A stretch of 33,211 nt of DNA from CAYHHI01 sp964356335 (GTDB lineage: Bacteria; Arandabacterota; Arandabacteria; Arandabacterales; Arandabacteraceae), in assembly GCA_964356335.1 (NCBI GenBank), contig CAYHHI010000038.1, positions 1 to 33,211 on the forward strand. Reading direction: 5' to 3'. Positions 21,786 to 30,599 of the stretch are shown here, piece after piece. Below the pieces are notes generated by a model. It ran no database searches and was not told the DNA's origin. It saw nothing but the letters and a program-made list of their open reading frames with translations. Within the stretch, counting starts at the first letter, position 1; each line of letters begins with the position of its first letter. A program made the translations under genes and the position numbers.

Positions 21786-22703
21786 ATGAAGATAGGTTAT
21801 TTTCCTGGTTGTACCTTGAAGACCAAGGCCATCGGTTTGGATGATTCGGTGAGAGACACCGCCCGTGTGTTGGGCTACGAACTGATAGAGGTGCCTGACT
21901 GGACTTGCTGCGGTGCGACCTTCTCGCTTGCGGCGGACAATGTGATGGCGCTTGCCGCCCCGGTGAGGATTCTGGCCAATGCCCGGAAACTGGGAACCAA
22001 AGTGGTCACTGTCTGCGCCGGCTGTTACAACGTCCTCAAGCGAGCCAACTATGCCGTCAGAAACGACCAGGAGAAACTGAAGAAGATCACCGATTTCATC
22101 GAGATGGAATATGACGGGGATGTCACCGTGCTTCACTATCTTGAATTCCTGCGAGATGAGGTAGGTTTCGATAAGATCTCTAAGACAGTGAAGCGCGACC
22201 TGGGAAGTGTCAAGGTTGTGCCGTACTACGGCTGCCAGATGCTGCGTCCCAGCGAAGAGATCCAATTCGACGATCCGGAATCGCCCATGATGATGGATAA
22301 CCTCCTCGAGGCGATCGGGTGTACGGTACTTGACTTTCCTCACAAGGTGGAGTGCTGCGGAGCCTTCCTCACAGTGTGCTCCGATGTTGAAGCGCGGATC
22401 AGCACCGAGCCGGCCGATGCTGCACGGGGGGCCGTCAGCGAGTGCTCCTACACGATTCTGGATGCAGCGGTCAGGCGAGGCGCAGACTTAGTTGTGCTCA
22501 CGTGTCCGCTCTGCCAGTATAATCTCGACTCCGCCCAGGAAGCGATCGAGAAGCAGCACTATGGTTTCAAGAAAATACCGATAGTCTATTTCACCCAACT
22601 GCTGGCGGTCGCACTCGGCCTGGACGCAAGCAAGTACGCTCTTGACAATAAACACCACTATGTCGATCCATCAGGCGTCGTCAAAGCCAAGGTGGTAGCA
22701 TGA
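21786..22703 (+). CDS. hdrB: Heterodisulfide reductase subunit B-like protein (two CCG domains)
   Basis: HdrB holds the noncubane [4Fe-4S] clusters that cleave disulfides. I start at the ATG 21786 (AGGAGG 5 bases upstream), giving 305 residues. A frame from a GTG at 21744 adds 14 polar residues without a ribosome site. The protein begins MKIGYFPGCTLKTKA and has two CCG-type cysteine modules. The first ends in DWTCCGATFS, with VCAGCYNVLKRAN after it. The second has YYGCQMLRP, then VECCGAFLTVC and TCPLCQYNLDSAQ. All signature cysteines look present. Confidence 0.92.
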   Translation: MKIGYFPGCTLKTKAIGLDDSVRDTARVLGYELIEVPDWTCCGATFSLAADNVMALAAPVRILANARKLGTKVVTVCAGCYNVLKRANYAVRNDQEKLKKITDFIEMEYDGDVTVLHYLEFLRDEVGFDKISKTVKRDLGSVKVVPYYGCQMLRPSEEIQFDDPESPMMMDNLLEAIGCTVLDFPHKVECCGAFLTVCSDVEARISTEPADAARGAVSECSYTILDAAVRRGADLVVLTCPLCQYNLDSAQEAIEKQHYGFKKIPIVYFTQLLAVALGLDASKYALDNKHHYVDPSGVVKAKVVA

Positions 22704-22733
22704 CGGTGGCAGCATGACAGACGAGGCAAACCG

Positions 22734-24728
22734 ATGAAACGGATTGGGGTTTTCGTTTGCTGGTGCGGCTCCAACATCGCAGGCACGGTCGATGTCGGCA
22801 GGGTGGTAGAAGCCGCCAAGAAGATGCCCGGTGTGGTTCATGCCGAGGATTACAAGTATCTCTGCTCCGATCCGGGCCAGAACATAATCCAGAAGGCGGT
22901 CCGCGACCACAATCTTGATGCCGTGGTGGTAAGCGCATGTACGCCCAGCCTTCATGAGCCGACCTTCCAGAAGACGGTGGAGCTGGCAGGCCTCAATCCA
23001 TACCAGTGCGAGATCGCCAATATCAGAGAGCAGTGTAGCTGGGTCCACGAGGACAAGGAACGCGCTACAGACAAGGCTATCATCATCATCAGGGGGATCG
23101 TCGAGAAGGTGAAGCGCAATGAGGATCTCATACCCATAACCGCTCCCCTTCACAAGAAGGCACTCGTGATAGGGGCGGGCGTGGCGGGTATCCAGGCAGC
23201 TCTGGACATCGCAAACAGCGGCTACGAGGTGCTGCTTGTGGAGAGGTCGCCTTCGATTGGCGGGCACATGGCCCAACTTTCCGAGACCTTCCCGACGCTG
23301 GACTGCTCGCAGTGTATCTTGACACCCAAGATGGTCGAGGTGAGCCGGCACTCTAAGATCAAGCTCTTGACCTACAGCGAAGTGCTCGAGGTCACGGGCT
23401 TCATCGGCAACTTCAAGGTCAAGATCTTGAAGAAACCGAGATTCGTCAAAGGGGATCTCTGCAACGGCTGCGGCGAATGCTCGAAGGTCTGCCCCGTCGT
23501 GGTGCCCAATGAGTTCGATGAAGGCCTGAGCTCCAGGCATGCCATCTACGTCCCCTTCCCTCAGGCTGTCCCGGCTGTCTACACACTTGATATCAAATCG
23601 TGCCTGGGTCTTTTCCCGCTTGCGTGCGAGAAGTGCAGCCAGGTCTGTGAGCCAAAGGCCATAAACTACGATATGGAGCCGGAGATCATAGAGGAGACCG
23701 TAGGTGCCATTGTTGTCGCTACGGGTTATGACGTCTTCCCAATCGAAGAGATCAAAGAGTACGGCAACGGCAAGGCCCCCGACATAATTGACGGCCTCCA
23801 CTTCGAACGGCTTCTCTCGGCATCGGGCCCCACGCAGGGCGTTGTGAGAAGGCCATCGGACGGCAAGATCCCCAAAGAGGTGGTCTTCGTTCAGTGCGCA
23901 GGCTCGCGCGACACCGAACGCGGCAAGCCGTATTGCTCCAAGATATGCTGCATGTACACCGCCAAGCATGCGATGCTTTACAAGCACAAGGTGCCTGACG
24001 GCCAGGCCTACATCTTCTATATCGACGTGCGCGCCGGCGGCAAGGGCTATGAGGAGTTCTACCAGCGCGGCATGGAAGAGGACGGCACGGTGTACTTGCG
24101 GGGCAAGGTATCCAAGATCTTCCAGGATGGAGATAAGGTTGTGGTGTGGGGAGCGGACACGCTCACGGGCAAGAAGATCGAGATTGCGGCCGATATGGTT
24201 GTGCTCGCAGCCCCCATGGTGCCAAGCGAAGGGACCACCGAGCTGGCACGGAAGCTAAAGATCCAGATCGATGCCAACGGTTTCCTCTCCGAAGTTCACC
24301 CCAAGCTCAGGCCGGTCGAAAGCATAACGGCCGGCTTCTTCCTGGCCGGGGCCGGGCAGGCGCCCAAAGACATTCCCGAAGCTGTTGCCCAGGCAGGCGG
24401 CGCGGCAAGCAAGGTGGTCGCCCTGTTCTCCAACGATTCTGTCTATCACGATCCGATGATTGTGGGAGTTGAAGAGGAAGCCTGTAGCGGTTGCGGGGTC
24501 TGTGTTGGGGTATGTCCGTTTAAGGCAAGAGAGCTTGATGTTGATAAGAAGAAGGTCAAGGTGATAGAGGTGCTCTGCGAGGGTTGCGGCGCGTGCAGTG
24601 CTGCATGCCCTACTGGTGCCGCCCAGCAGAGGAATCTTACCGATGATCAGCTGATGAGTATGGTGGATGCGACTCTTGCCGAGAGGCTTGGCTCCGGCCA
24701 ACTCGAAGAGCCGAGTAAGGTGAGATAA
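22734..24728 (+). CDS. hdrA: Heterodisulfide reductase subunit A-like FAD/iron-sulfur protein
   Basis: HdrA is the flavoprotein hub of Hdr complexes and the site of flavin-based electron bifurcation in several of them. The 664-residue protein starts with the HdrA N-terminal domain (GVFVCWCGSNIAGTVDV, CSDPGQNIIQKAV). The FAD-binding Rossmann fold is near 144-172 (GAGVAGIQAALDIANSGYEV). An inserted ferredoxin-like motif follows (CNGCGECSKVCPVVVP, about 243). The C-terminal ferredoxin domain has CSGCGVCVGVCP (about 584) and CEGCGACSAACPTGA (about 615). GAGG lies 8 bases before the ATG. Length matches the standard HdrA without large fusions. Confidence 0.94.
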   Translation: MKRIGVFVCWCGSNIAGTVDVGRVVEAAKKMPGVVHAEDYKYLCSDPGQNIIQKAVRDHNLDAVVVSACTPSLHEPTFQKTVELAGLNPYQCEIANIREQCSWVHEDKERATDKAIIIIRGIVEKVKRNEDLIPITAPLHKKALVIGAGVAGIQAALDIANSGYEVLLVERSPSIGGHMAQLSETFPTLDCSQCILTPKMVEVSRHSKIKLLTYSEVLEVTGFIGNFKVKILKKPRFVKGDLCNGCGECSKVCPVVVPNEFDEGLSSRHAIYVPFPQAVPAVYTLDIKSCLGLFPLACEKCSQVCEPKAINYDMEPEIIEETVGAIVVATGYDVFPIEEIKEYGNGKAPDIIDGLHFERLLSASGPTQGVVRRPSDGKIPKEVVFVQCAGSRDTERGKPYCSKICCMYTAKHAMLYKHKVPDGQAYIFYIDVRAGGKGYEEFYQRGMEEDGTVYLRGKVSKIFQDGDKVVVWGADTLTGKKIEIAADMVVLAAPMVPSEGTTELARKLKIQIDANGFLSEVHPKLRPVESITAGFFLAGAGQAPKDIPEAVAQAGGAASKVVALFSNDSVYHDPMIVGVEEEACSGCGVCVGVCPFKARELDVDKKKVKVIEVLCEGCGACSAACPTGAAQQRNLTDDQLMSMVDATLAERLGSGQLEEPSKVR

Positions 24729-24731
24729 GCC

Positions 24732-25592
24732 GTGGCAAAGAAAAGCCCATCGCAGACTTCGACGCACGTTGCCAAAGAGGCTGCCAAGAAGCGTGTCATA
24801 AAGAGTGCCATAAAACGTGAGATGCAAGGTGAGATGCATAGTAAGGAGAAGGACGCTATGCCAGGTAAGATGGTCAAGATCTACATAATGGACAAGCAGT
24901 ACGAAGTGCCGGAGGGACTGACAATTCAAAAGGCCCTTGAATACGCCGGCTTGAGGCTCCTCAGGGGCTGCGGTTGTCGAGGTGGCTTCTGCGGTGCCTG
25001 CGGAACGGTTTACCGAAAAGAAGGCGATCACAAACTCAAGGTCGCGCTTGCCTGCCAGACGGTTGTTGAGAACGGCATGCACCTCACGCAAATACCTTTC
25101 TATCCTGGAAACAAGAGTCGGTACGATTTGGAGAAGCTCACGCCTTCCCTGGAATCTATTGTCGAGAACTACCCCGAGATCCTCAAGTGTCTCCAGTGCA
25201 ATACCTGCCGGAAAGTGTGTCCTCAGGACATCGAAGTGATGCAGTATATGGCTGCTGCGATGCGAGGCGACATCGCCCGGGCGGCCGATCTCTCTTTTGA
25301 CTGCATCATGTGCGGGCTGTGCGCGAGCAGGTGCCCTGGCGATACGGTGCAGTATCACGTCGGCCTGCTCAGCCGGAGGCTCTACGGCAAGTACGTTCAG
25401 CCCAAGGCGAAGCATCTCGAGCGCAGGCTCGGAGAGATAAAGCAGGGCAAGTTCGATAGAGAGATCCAGGATCTCGTGAAGATGAACCTGGCCGATCTGA
25501 AGAAGCTTTACGATTCGCGAGACATAGAGCCGGAGGAAGCGGACGAACCGGTTGAGGCTGCGGCGGGAACCCCCGGTGAGGTTAATGATTGA
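24732..25592 (+). CDS. TfrB/FrdB-like iron-sulfur subunit (2Fe-2S plus two 4Fe-4S)
   Basis: The protein should carry electrons between the flavoprotein encoded next door and the Hdr subunits. It has up to 286 residues. A lysine-rich N-terminal tail comes first, then a plant-type [2Fe-2S] domain (about 48-125, CGCRGGFCGACG and ALACQT). A dicluster domain follows with CLQCNTCRKVCP (about 155) and CIMCGLCASRCP (about 195). Classic FrdB/SdhB has one [3Fe-4S] site; here both look like four-cysteine [4Fe-4S] motifs, as in TfrB of methanogens. TfrB's own CCG half is absent, and HdrB upstream could supply it. The GTG start follows AAGGTGA. An ATG at 24859 with AAGGAG is a shorter alternative. Confidence 0.85.
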   Translation: MAKKSPSQTSTHVAKEAAKKRVIKSAIKREMQGEMHSKEKDAMPGKMVKIYIMDKQYEVPEGLTIQKALEYAGLRLLRGCGCRGGFCGACGTVYRKEGDHKLKVALACQTVVENGMHLTQIPFYPGNKSRYDLEKLTPSLESIVENYPEILKCLQCNTCRKVCPQDIEVMQYMAAAMRGDIARAADLSFDCIMCGLCASRCPGDTVQYHVGLLSRRLYGKYVQPKAKHLERRLGEIKQGKFDREIQDLVKMNLADLKKLYDSRDIEPEEADEPVEAAAGTPGEVND

Positions 25593-25611
25593 TGGGTGAG
25601 GAGGCATAAAG

Positions 25612-27294
25612 ATGGCACCCGAGCCAACACAGGACCCCTATCCGGAATACATGCGTAAATCCATAGAAAAAGTAGGTGCGACGCGGGTTCGCAGGATGAC
25701 TGAGGAGTTCCCGCGGCTCACTGCTGACCAGAAGACTGCGCTCTTGAAGGGATTCCACCCTGATCACAGGGCTGGAAAGATGGTGGAGATAAAGGTCGGC
25801 CCCTCCAAAGGGGAGAAAACCCCCGAGGAGGTTCAGACCATCCTCGAGGCGTACAGCCGTATTGATCCGGAGGCCTTTGACCTCACCAAGATCGACTTTG
25901 ACGTTGATGTGCTTGTCGTAGGTGGCGGAGGAGCGGGGACATCGGCAGCCCTGATGGCTCAGGAAGCCGGTGCCAGAGTGTTGCTTGTCACCAAGCTCCG
26001 TCTGGGCGACGCCAACACCATGATGGCTCAGGGTGGCATCCAGGCCGCTGACAAGGACCATGATTCACCGAGTAAGCATTACCTCGACGTCATGGGTGGT
26101 GGCGGCTACCACAATTTCCCCGAACTGGTGAGAGCGCTTGTGCTTGACGCGCCGGTCGTGATGAACTGGCTCCAGGACCTCGGGACCATGTTTGATAAGC
26201 GAGAAAACGGAACCTACATAACGATTCACGGCGGGGGCACTTCCAGGAAGAGGATGCACGCGGCGAGGGATTACAGTGGTGCTGAGATCATGAGGACTCT
26301 CAGGGACGAGGTGAGGAACAGGGGCATTGAGGTTCTCGAGTTCACTTCGGCGATCGAGCTCCTGAAGGATGATAAAGGCAAATGTGCCGGAGCCATCCTT
26401 TACAACATGGAGACCGAAGAGCACTTTGTCTGCCGTGCAAAGACGACCATCATCGCGACCGGTGGGGCAGGAAGGCTTCACGTACAGGGTTTCCCTACCA
26501 CCAATCACTACGGAGCAACTGCCGATGGGCTGGTGATTGCCTACAGAGCTGGGGCGCCCTTCGTCTTCATGGACGCCATCCAGTATCATCCCACGGGATC
26601 TATCTTTCCGGCCCAGATAGAGGGGCTTCTTGTGACCGAGAAAGTGAGGGGTCTTGGCGCTCAGCTGGTGAACGCCGATGGTGAGCAGTTCATATTCCCG
26701 CTCGAGACCAGAGATGTTGTCTCCTCAGCCATAATCAGAGAGTGTAAACCGCAGAACGAGAATGGCAGAGCCAAGGGCCTGAAGACCCTGACAAACACGG
26801 ATGGGGTCTGGCTTGACTCTCCGATGATAGAGATCAAGCATGGCCCAGGCACGATCCAGAAGGAGCTGCCGGCCATGATCAGGCAGTATAAGCGCTGCAA
26901 TATTGACATGGCCAAGGACCCGATTCTCATATATCCGACGCAGCATTACCAGAACGGGGGCATCAGGATCAACGCCGATGCCGAGAGTGGCATTGAGAAT
27001 CTCTTCATTGCCGGCGAGGCCTCGGGTGGTGTCCACGGGCGGAACAGACTCATGGGTAACTCGCTCCTCGATATTCTTGTCTTTGGGCGCAGGGCCGGAA
27101 GGAATGCCGCCCAGCGTGCGCGCGAGACCAAGATCGGGAAGTTGAGCCTTGCCCATGTCGAAGCGTATCATGAGGAGATCGAGAGCATAGGCATCCCGAA
27201 GGACCGCGTATCTCCTATGCTGCTTCCTGATTACAGGAGACCTGAGACCAAGGAGCGCCAGAAGGGCCAGATACCTCTCGCCGGGCGCGTATAG
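25612..27294 (+). CDS. FrdA/TfrA-like FAD-dependent reductase subunit
   Basis: This belongs to the fumarate reductase/succinate dehydrogenase/aspartate oxidase flavoproteins. The 560-residue protein has a leading segment of about 95 residues without known motif, then the FAD fold VVGGGGAGTSAALMAQEAGA (from about 102). DANTMMAQGGI follows. It lacks the His that binds FAD covalently in SdhA/FrdA, so FAD is probably noncovalent, as in TfrA and aspartate oxidase. Further motifs are IIATGGAGRLH, AIQYHPTGS and EASGGVHGRNRLMGNSLLD near 475. GAGGAGG stands 8 bases before the ATG. With the iron-sulfur subunit and HdrABC it should form one redox complex. Fumarate as substrate is inference. Confidence 0.87.
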   Translation: MAPEPTQDPYPEYMRKSIEKVGATRVRRMTEEFPRLTADQKTALLKGFHPDHRAGKMVEIKVGPSKGEKTPEEVQTILEAYSRIDPEAFDLTKIDFDVDVLVVGGGGAGTSAALMAQEAGARVLLVTKLRLGDANTMMAQGGIQAADKDHDSPSKHYLDVMGGGGYHNFPELVRALVLDAPVVMNWLQDLGTMFDKRENGTYITIHGGGTSRKRMHAARDYSGAEIMRTLRDEVRNRGIEVLEFTSAIELLKDDKGKCAGAILYNMETEEHFVCRAKTTIIATGGAGRLHVQGFPTTNHYGATADGLVIAYRAGAPFVFMDAIQYHPTGSIFPAQIEGLLVTEKVRGLGAQLVNADGEQFIFPLETRDVVSSAIIRECKPQNENGRAKGLKTLTNTDGVWLDSPMIEIKHGPGTIQKELPAMIRQYKRCNIDMAKDPILIYPTQHYQNGGIRINADAESGIENLFIAGEASGGVHGRNRLMGNSLLDILVFGRRAGRNAAQRARETKIGKLSLAHVEAYHEEIESIGIPKDRVSPMLLPDYRRPETKERQKGQIPLAGRV

Positions 27295-27327
27295 GCCGGC
27301 TTTGGGATTCAGGCTCGCCCGGGATTC

Positions 27328-27357
27328 TTGACACTGCGGGGGGGCGTCTGTTAGTAT
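27328..27357 (+). promoter_or_regulatory. Candidate promoter of the fusA2-like gene
   Basis: TTGACA (27328-27333), 18 bases, then TAGTAT (27352-27357), preceded by TGT as an extended -10. A run of seven G lies in the spacer. The translation start is about 60 bases downstream. Confidence 0.6.
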
Positions 27358-27417
27358 CCCCTCAGGCTTTGCGAATTCCTTTTGACGGCTTTGGACCATC
27401 GAACGGGGGATAGACAT

Positions 27418-29511
27418 TTGAAGGAGTATGAAAGCAAAGACATAAGAAACGTAGTGTTGGTTTCCCATGGTGGCACGGGCAAGACCTCACTTGCCGAGTG
27501 CCTGCTTCATACTGCCAAGGCCACGCCACGGCTGGGCAAGGTTGACGATGGGACTTCGATTCTCGATTACGGTGAGGACGAGGTAGCACGAAAGGTGACT
27601 ATAAACCTCTCAGTGGCCCATCTGGATTGGAAGGAAGTGCGAATAAACCTGATAGATACGCCCGGCTATGCTGACTTCTACGGGGACACCCAGGCTGGCG
27701 TGAGGGTGGCTGATGCGGCGATTGTGCTGGTGCGTGCCGACGGCGGGGTGGATGTCGGCACGGAGAAAGTCTGGGAGTTCCTGGATGGGTTCTCGCTTCC
27801 GCGGCTTCTGGTGGTCACCAGGATGGACAAGGAGTATGCGGACTTCGACAAGATCGTTGCTGAGGCCCAGAGGGTGTTCGACATGCCCATCGTTGCCGCT
27901 CAACTGCCGGTGGGCAAGGCGGATGCCTTCAGCGGGGTAGTGGATCTCCTGTCGATGAAGTACTTCAAGTATGATAAGAGCGGCTCGGGAGCAGGGTCCA
28001 TGCAGGAGATTCCTTCCGACCTTGCCGGCGAGGCCAAGCAAGCAAGAGAAAAACTGGTTGAAAGCATAGCCGAGTGCAGCGATGAACTCCTGGAAGCCTA
28101 TCTTGAAGGCAAGGAGATCAAGCCCGATGCGCTTGCGGTTGCCTTACGAGATGGTTTTCGGCGAGGCAAGATAATACCCGCGTTCTGCGTTTCTTCGTAT
28201 TTCAGCGTAGGCACCCAGCAGATTCTGGATGCGATCGTTTCGGTATTCCCCGCACCGATTGACATGGGCGAGTTCACTATCAAGAACGCGCAGACCTCCC
28301 AGGAGACCAAGCGCAAGATCTCTTCGAGCGAGCCCTTTGCGGCACTTGTCTTCAAGACCATCTCCGAGCCCCATGTGGGGGACATGTCAATCATGAGGGT
28401 CTATAGCGGGCAGGTGCTTGCAGGAAGCGAAGTCCTGAACGCGACAAAGGGAACGACCGAGAAGCTCACTCAGCTCTATACCCTTATGGGAAGGGAAAGG
28501 CGTGAGGTGAACAGGCTTGTGGCCGGAGATATTGGGGCGACCGTGAAACTCCGCGATACATCGACCAACAATACTCTGTGCGACAAGGCAAGTCCCGTCA
28601 TAATCGAGCCGATAAAGTTCCCGAAGCGCGCGGTGAGAGAGGCTCTGAGGGCCAAGGCCAAGGGCGATGAGGAGAAGATGTCGAGCGGGCTGTCGAGGCT
28701 TCACCAGGAAGATCCGACCTTCTCGATGGCCTATGATCCGGAAACCAAGGAAACGATCATATCGGGGCTCGGGGAGCTCCATCTTGATGTCGTGCTGGGC
28801 CGGCTTAAGCACCGCTTCAACGTCGATGTGGAACTTGCCAAGCCTCGCGTTCCATATCGCGAGACCATCAAGGGAAAGTCTTCGCACCAGGGCAAGTACA
28901 AGAAGCAGACCGGTGGCAGAGGTCAGTACGGGGACGCTTGGCTCAAGATTGAGCCCTTGGCCCGCGCAGCGGGGTTCGAGTTCGTGGATGAAGTGGTGGG
29001 TGGAGTCGTTCCCTCGAAGTACATCCCTGCGGTGGAGAAGGGTGTCAGGGAGGTGCTGGAAGAGGGTATTCTCGCAGGTTACAAGGTGGTTGACTTGAGG
29101 GCCATAATCCATGATGGGTCCTATCACGAAGTTGACTCCTCCGACATGGCCTTCAAGATTGCGGGATCGATGGCATTCAAGAAATGCTTCATGGACGCAA
29201 AGCCCGTGTTGCTTGAGCCTATCATGATCGTGACGGTCACTGTGCCCGAAGACAACCTCGGTGATGTGATGGGTGACCTTTCGGGAAGGCGCGGCAAGAT
29301 CTTGGGCATCGATACCCGTGGGCGCCTCCAGGTGGTTAGGGCCCAGGCACCGCTGGCCGAACTCTATAAGTACTCTACCAACTTGAGATCGATGACCCAG
29401 GGCAGGGGCATGTATGAAGCGGAATTCTCCCACTATGAGGAGGTGCCGCGCGACACAGCCCAGAAGATCATAGATGAGGCCAAGGGAGAAAAGGAAGAGA
29501 CCAAAAAGTAG
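27418..29511 (+). CDS. Elongation factor G-like translational GTPase (EF-G2 type)
   Basis: EF-G moves tRNAs on the ribosome; this is the second type (fusA2-like), whose role varies. I start at the TTG 27418. GGGGGA lies 7 bases upstream, and the protein then begins like EF-G2 homologues (KEYESKDIRNVVLVSHG). That gives 697 residues. The P-loop reads GGTGKTS instead of the classic HIDAGKTT. The G3 motif is DTPGYADF, and VTRMDKEYAD replaces the usual NKMD. Domains II-V are present, with VSRLHQEDPTF-type and GLGELHLDV motifs and ending in YEEVPRDTAQKII. Classic EF-G sits in the str operon, so this cell probably has another fusA elsewhere. Confidence 0.9.
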   Translation: MKEYESKDIRNVVLVSHGGTGKTSLAECLLHTAKATPRLGKVDDGTSILDYGEDEVARKVTINLSVAHLDWKEVRINLIDTPGYADFYGDTQAGVRVADAAIVLVRADGGVDVGTEKVWEFLDGFSLPRLLVVTRMDKEYADFDKIVAEAQRVFDMPIVAAQLPVGKADAFSGVVDLLSMKYFKYDKSGSGAGSMQEIPSDLAGEAKQAREKLVESIAECSDELLEAYLEGKEIKPDALAVALRDGFRRGKIIPAFCVSSYFSVGTQQILDAIVSVFPAPIDMGEFTIKNAQTSQETKRKISSSEPFAALVFKTISEPHVGDMSIMRVYSGQVLAGSEVLNATKGTTEKLTQLYTLMGRERREVNRLVAGDIGATVKLRDTSTNNTLCDKASPVIIEPIKFPKRAVREALRAKAKGDEEKMSSGLSRLHQEDPTFSMAYDPETKETIISGLGELHLDVVLGRLKHRFNVDVELAKPRVPYRETIKGKSSHQGKYKKQTGGRGQYGDAWLKIEPLARAAGFEFVDEVVGGVVPSKYIPAVEKGVREVLEEGILAGYKVVDLRAIIHDGSYHEVDSSDMAFKIAGSMAFKKCFMDAKPVLLEPIMIVTVTVPEDNLGDVMGDLSGRRGKILGIDTRGRLQVVRAQAPLAELYKYSTNLRSMTQGRGMYEAEFSHYEEVPRDTAQKIIDEAKGEKEETKK

Positions 29512-29522
29512 TTTCGTCATAC

Positions 29523-29557
29523 GGGTGACAGGCATCTCCTGGCTGTCACCCTTCTTG
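29523..29557 (+). terminator. Intrinsic terminator after the EF-G2 gene
   Basis: GGGTGACAG (29523-29531) pairs perfectly with CTGTCACCC (29543-29551) around an 11-base loop, followed by TTCTTG. It closes the fusA2-like unit. Confidence 0.75.
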
Positions 29558-29567
29558 TATGCCCCTT

Positions 29568-29614
29568 TCTCCCTCTCCCTCTGGTAGAGGGTCAGGGCGA
29601 GGGCAGGGCGAGGG
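29568..29614. repeat. Purine/pyrimidine-rich intergenic repeat of the CCCTCTCCC...GGGAGAGGG type
   Basis: CCCTCTCCCTCTGGTAGAGGG, with the half GTAGAGGG continuing into two near-copies of CAGGGCGAGGG. It resembles the dispersed repeat seen between genes in many bacterial genomes. It runs up to the start of the next gene and includes its GAGGG ribosome site. Confidence 0.5.
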
Positions 29615-29617
29615 TCG

Positions 29618-30550
29618 ATGAAGAGCACAAGCCCTTTAGGCATGTCAACCTCGTGGAATGCTGCGGCCACGAGAGACGGCACGCGCATCGTCGAAGAGAT
29701 CATGGGGTTGGGTTTCGGAGTTCTCGAGGTTGACTACAGAGTGACTGCAGATGCCGCCCGTCAGATCCGCGGTTTCGTCGAAGCAGGCAAAATAAGGGTT
29801 TCAAGCGTCCACAACTTCTCGCCCCTTCGGCCGGGAGAGGAACCTTCGAATAGAGGTGGACACAAACTCTCGCTTGCCTCCCTGGATGAGAATGAGCGAA
29901 GAAGCGCTGTCGCGCTCACTCTTAGGTCCGTCGAGCTCGCGCTTGGCCTCGGCGCTCGAGCCTTGATTCTTCATCTGGGCGAAACCGATCTCGGCAGGGA
30001 CTACGTGAAGCAGCTTGCTGAGATTGTGAAATCCGAGGGAGTTCGCGCGCAGGCTGCAGAGGCGATCCGCGAGAGGGTGAAAGCTGCCAGGCAAGCGAGG
30101 GTCGCACCCTTCCTGGATGCGGCCGTCCGGAGCCTTGATGAGATCCTCGCAGCGCCGGGAGGCGCCGATCTCGTGCTTTGCATTGAAAACCGGAATCACT
30201 ATCACCAGATTCCTCTGCCCGACGAGGTGATCCAACTCAAGCGGCAAGTACCCTCGCCGAGGTTGCAGTACTGGCACGACATAGGACATGCGCACGTCCT
30301 GGAGGTTCTCGGGTTCCTGCCTCACCTTGAGAGCCTCCGCCTGCTGATGCCCCATCTCTATGGCATGCACATTCATGACGCTCGCTTTACAAGCGACCAT
30401 AAAGCTCCGGGAACCGGCGAGATAGATTTTGCTGCCATTCTTGAGCACGTGCCTGAAGATGTGATCAAGGTGCTGGAATTGGCCCCATCGGCAAACCGGG
30501 AAGAGATCTTGAAAGGCACGGAGCATCTCAGGGCTTTAGATTTGATTTGA
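29618..30550 (+). CDS. TIM-barrel sugar phosphate isomerase/epimerase-like protein
   Basis: The 310-residue protein belongs to the xylose isomerase-like/AP endonuclease 2 TIM-barrel family. Members bind a divalent metal and act on sugars, cyclitols or abasic DNA. Visible strand-end motifs are LGFGVLEVDYR, VSSVHNFSP, ALILHLGETD, LCIENRNHYHQIP, YWHDIGHAHV and YGMHIHDA, then IKVLELAPS. The acidic and histidine residues fit a metal site. The substrate cannot be told. The first ATG (29618) has GAGGG close by; an ATG at 29642 is possible because the fold seems to begin near GMSTSWNAA. It is followed by yebC after 49 bases. Confidence 0.8.
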   Translation: MKSTSPLGMSTSWNAAATRDGTRIVEEIMGLGFGVLEVDYRVTADAARQIRGFVEAGKIRVSSVHNFSPLRPGEEPSNRGGHKLSLASLDENERRSAVALTLRSVELALGLGARALILHLGETDLGRDYVKQLAEIVKSEGVRAQAAEAIRERVKAARQARVAPFLDAAVRSLDEILAAPGGADLVLCIENRNHYHQIPLPDEVIQLKRQVPSPRLQYWHDIGHAHVLEVLGFLPHLESLRLLMPHLYGMHIHDARFTSDHKAPGTGEIDFAAILEHVPEDVIKVLELAPSANREEILKGTEHLRALDLI

Positions 30551-30599
30551 ATTGCCGAGGGGCATGTGATACTAATTAGCCATGAAGGGGTGAGGAACT

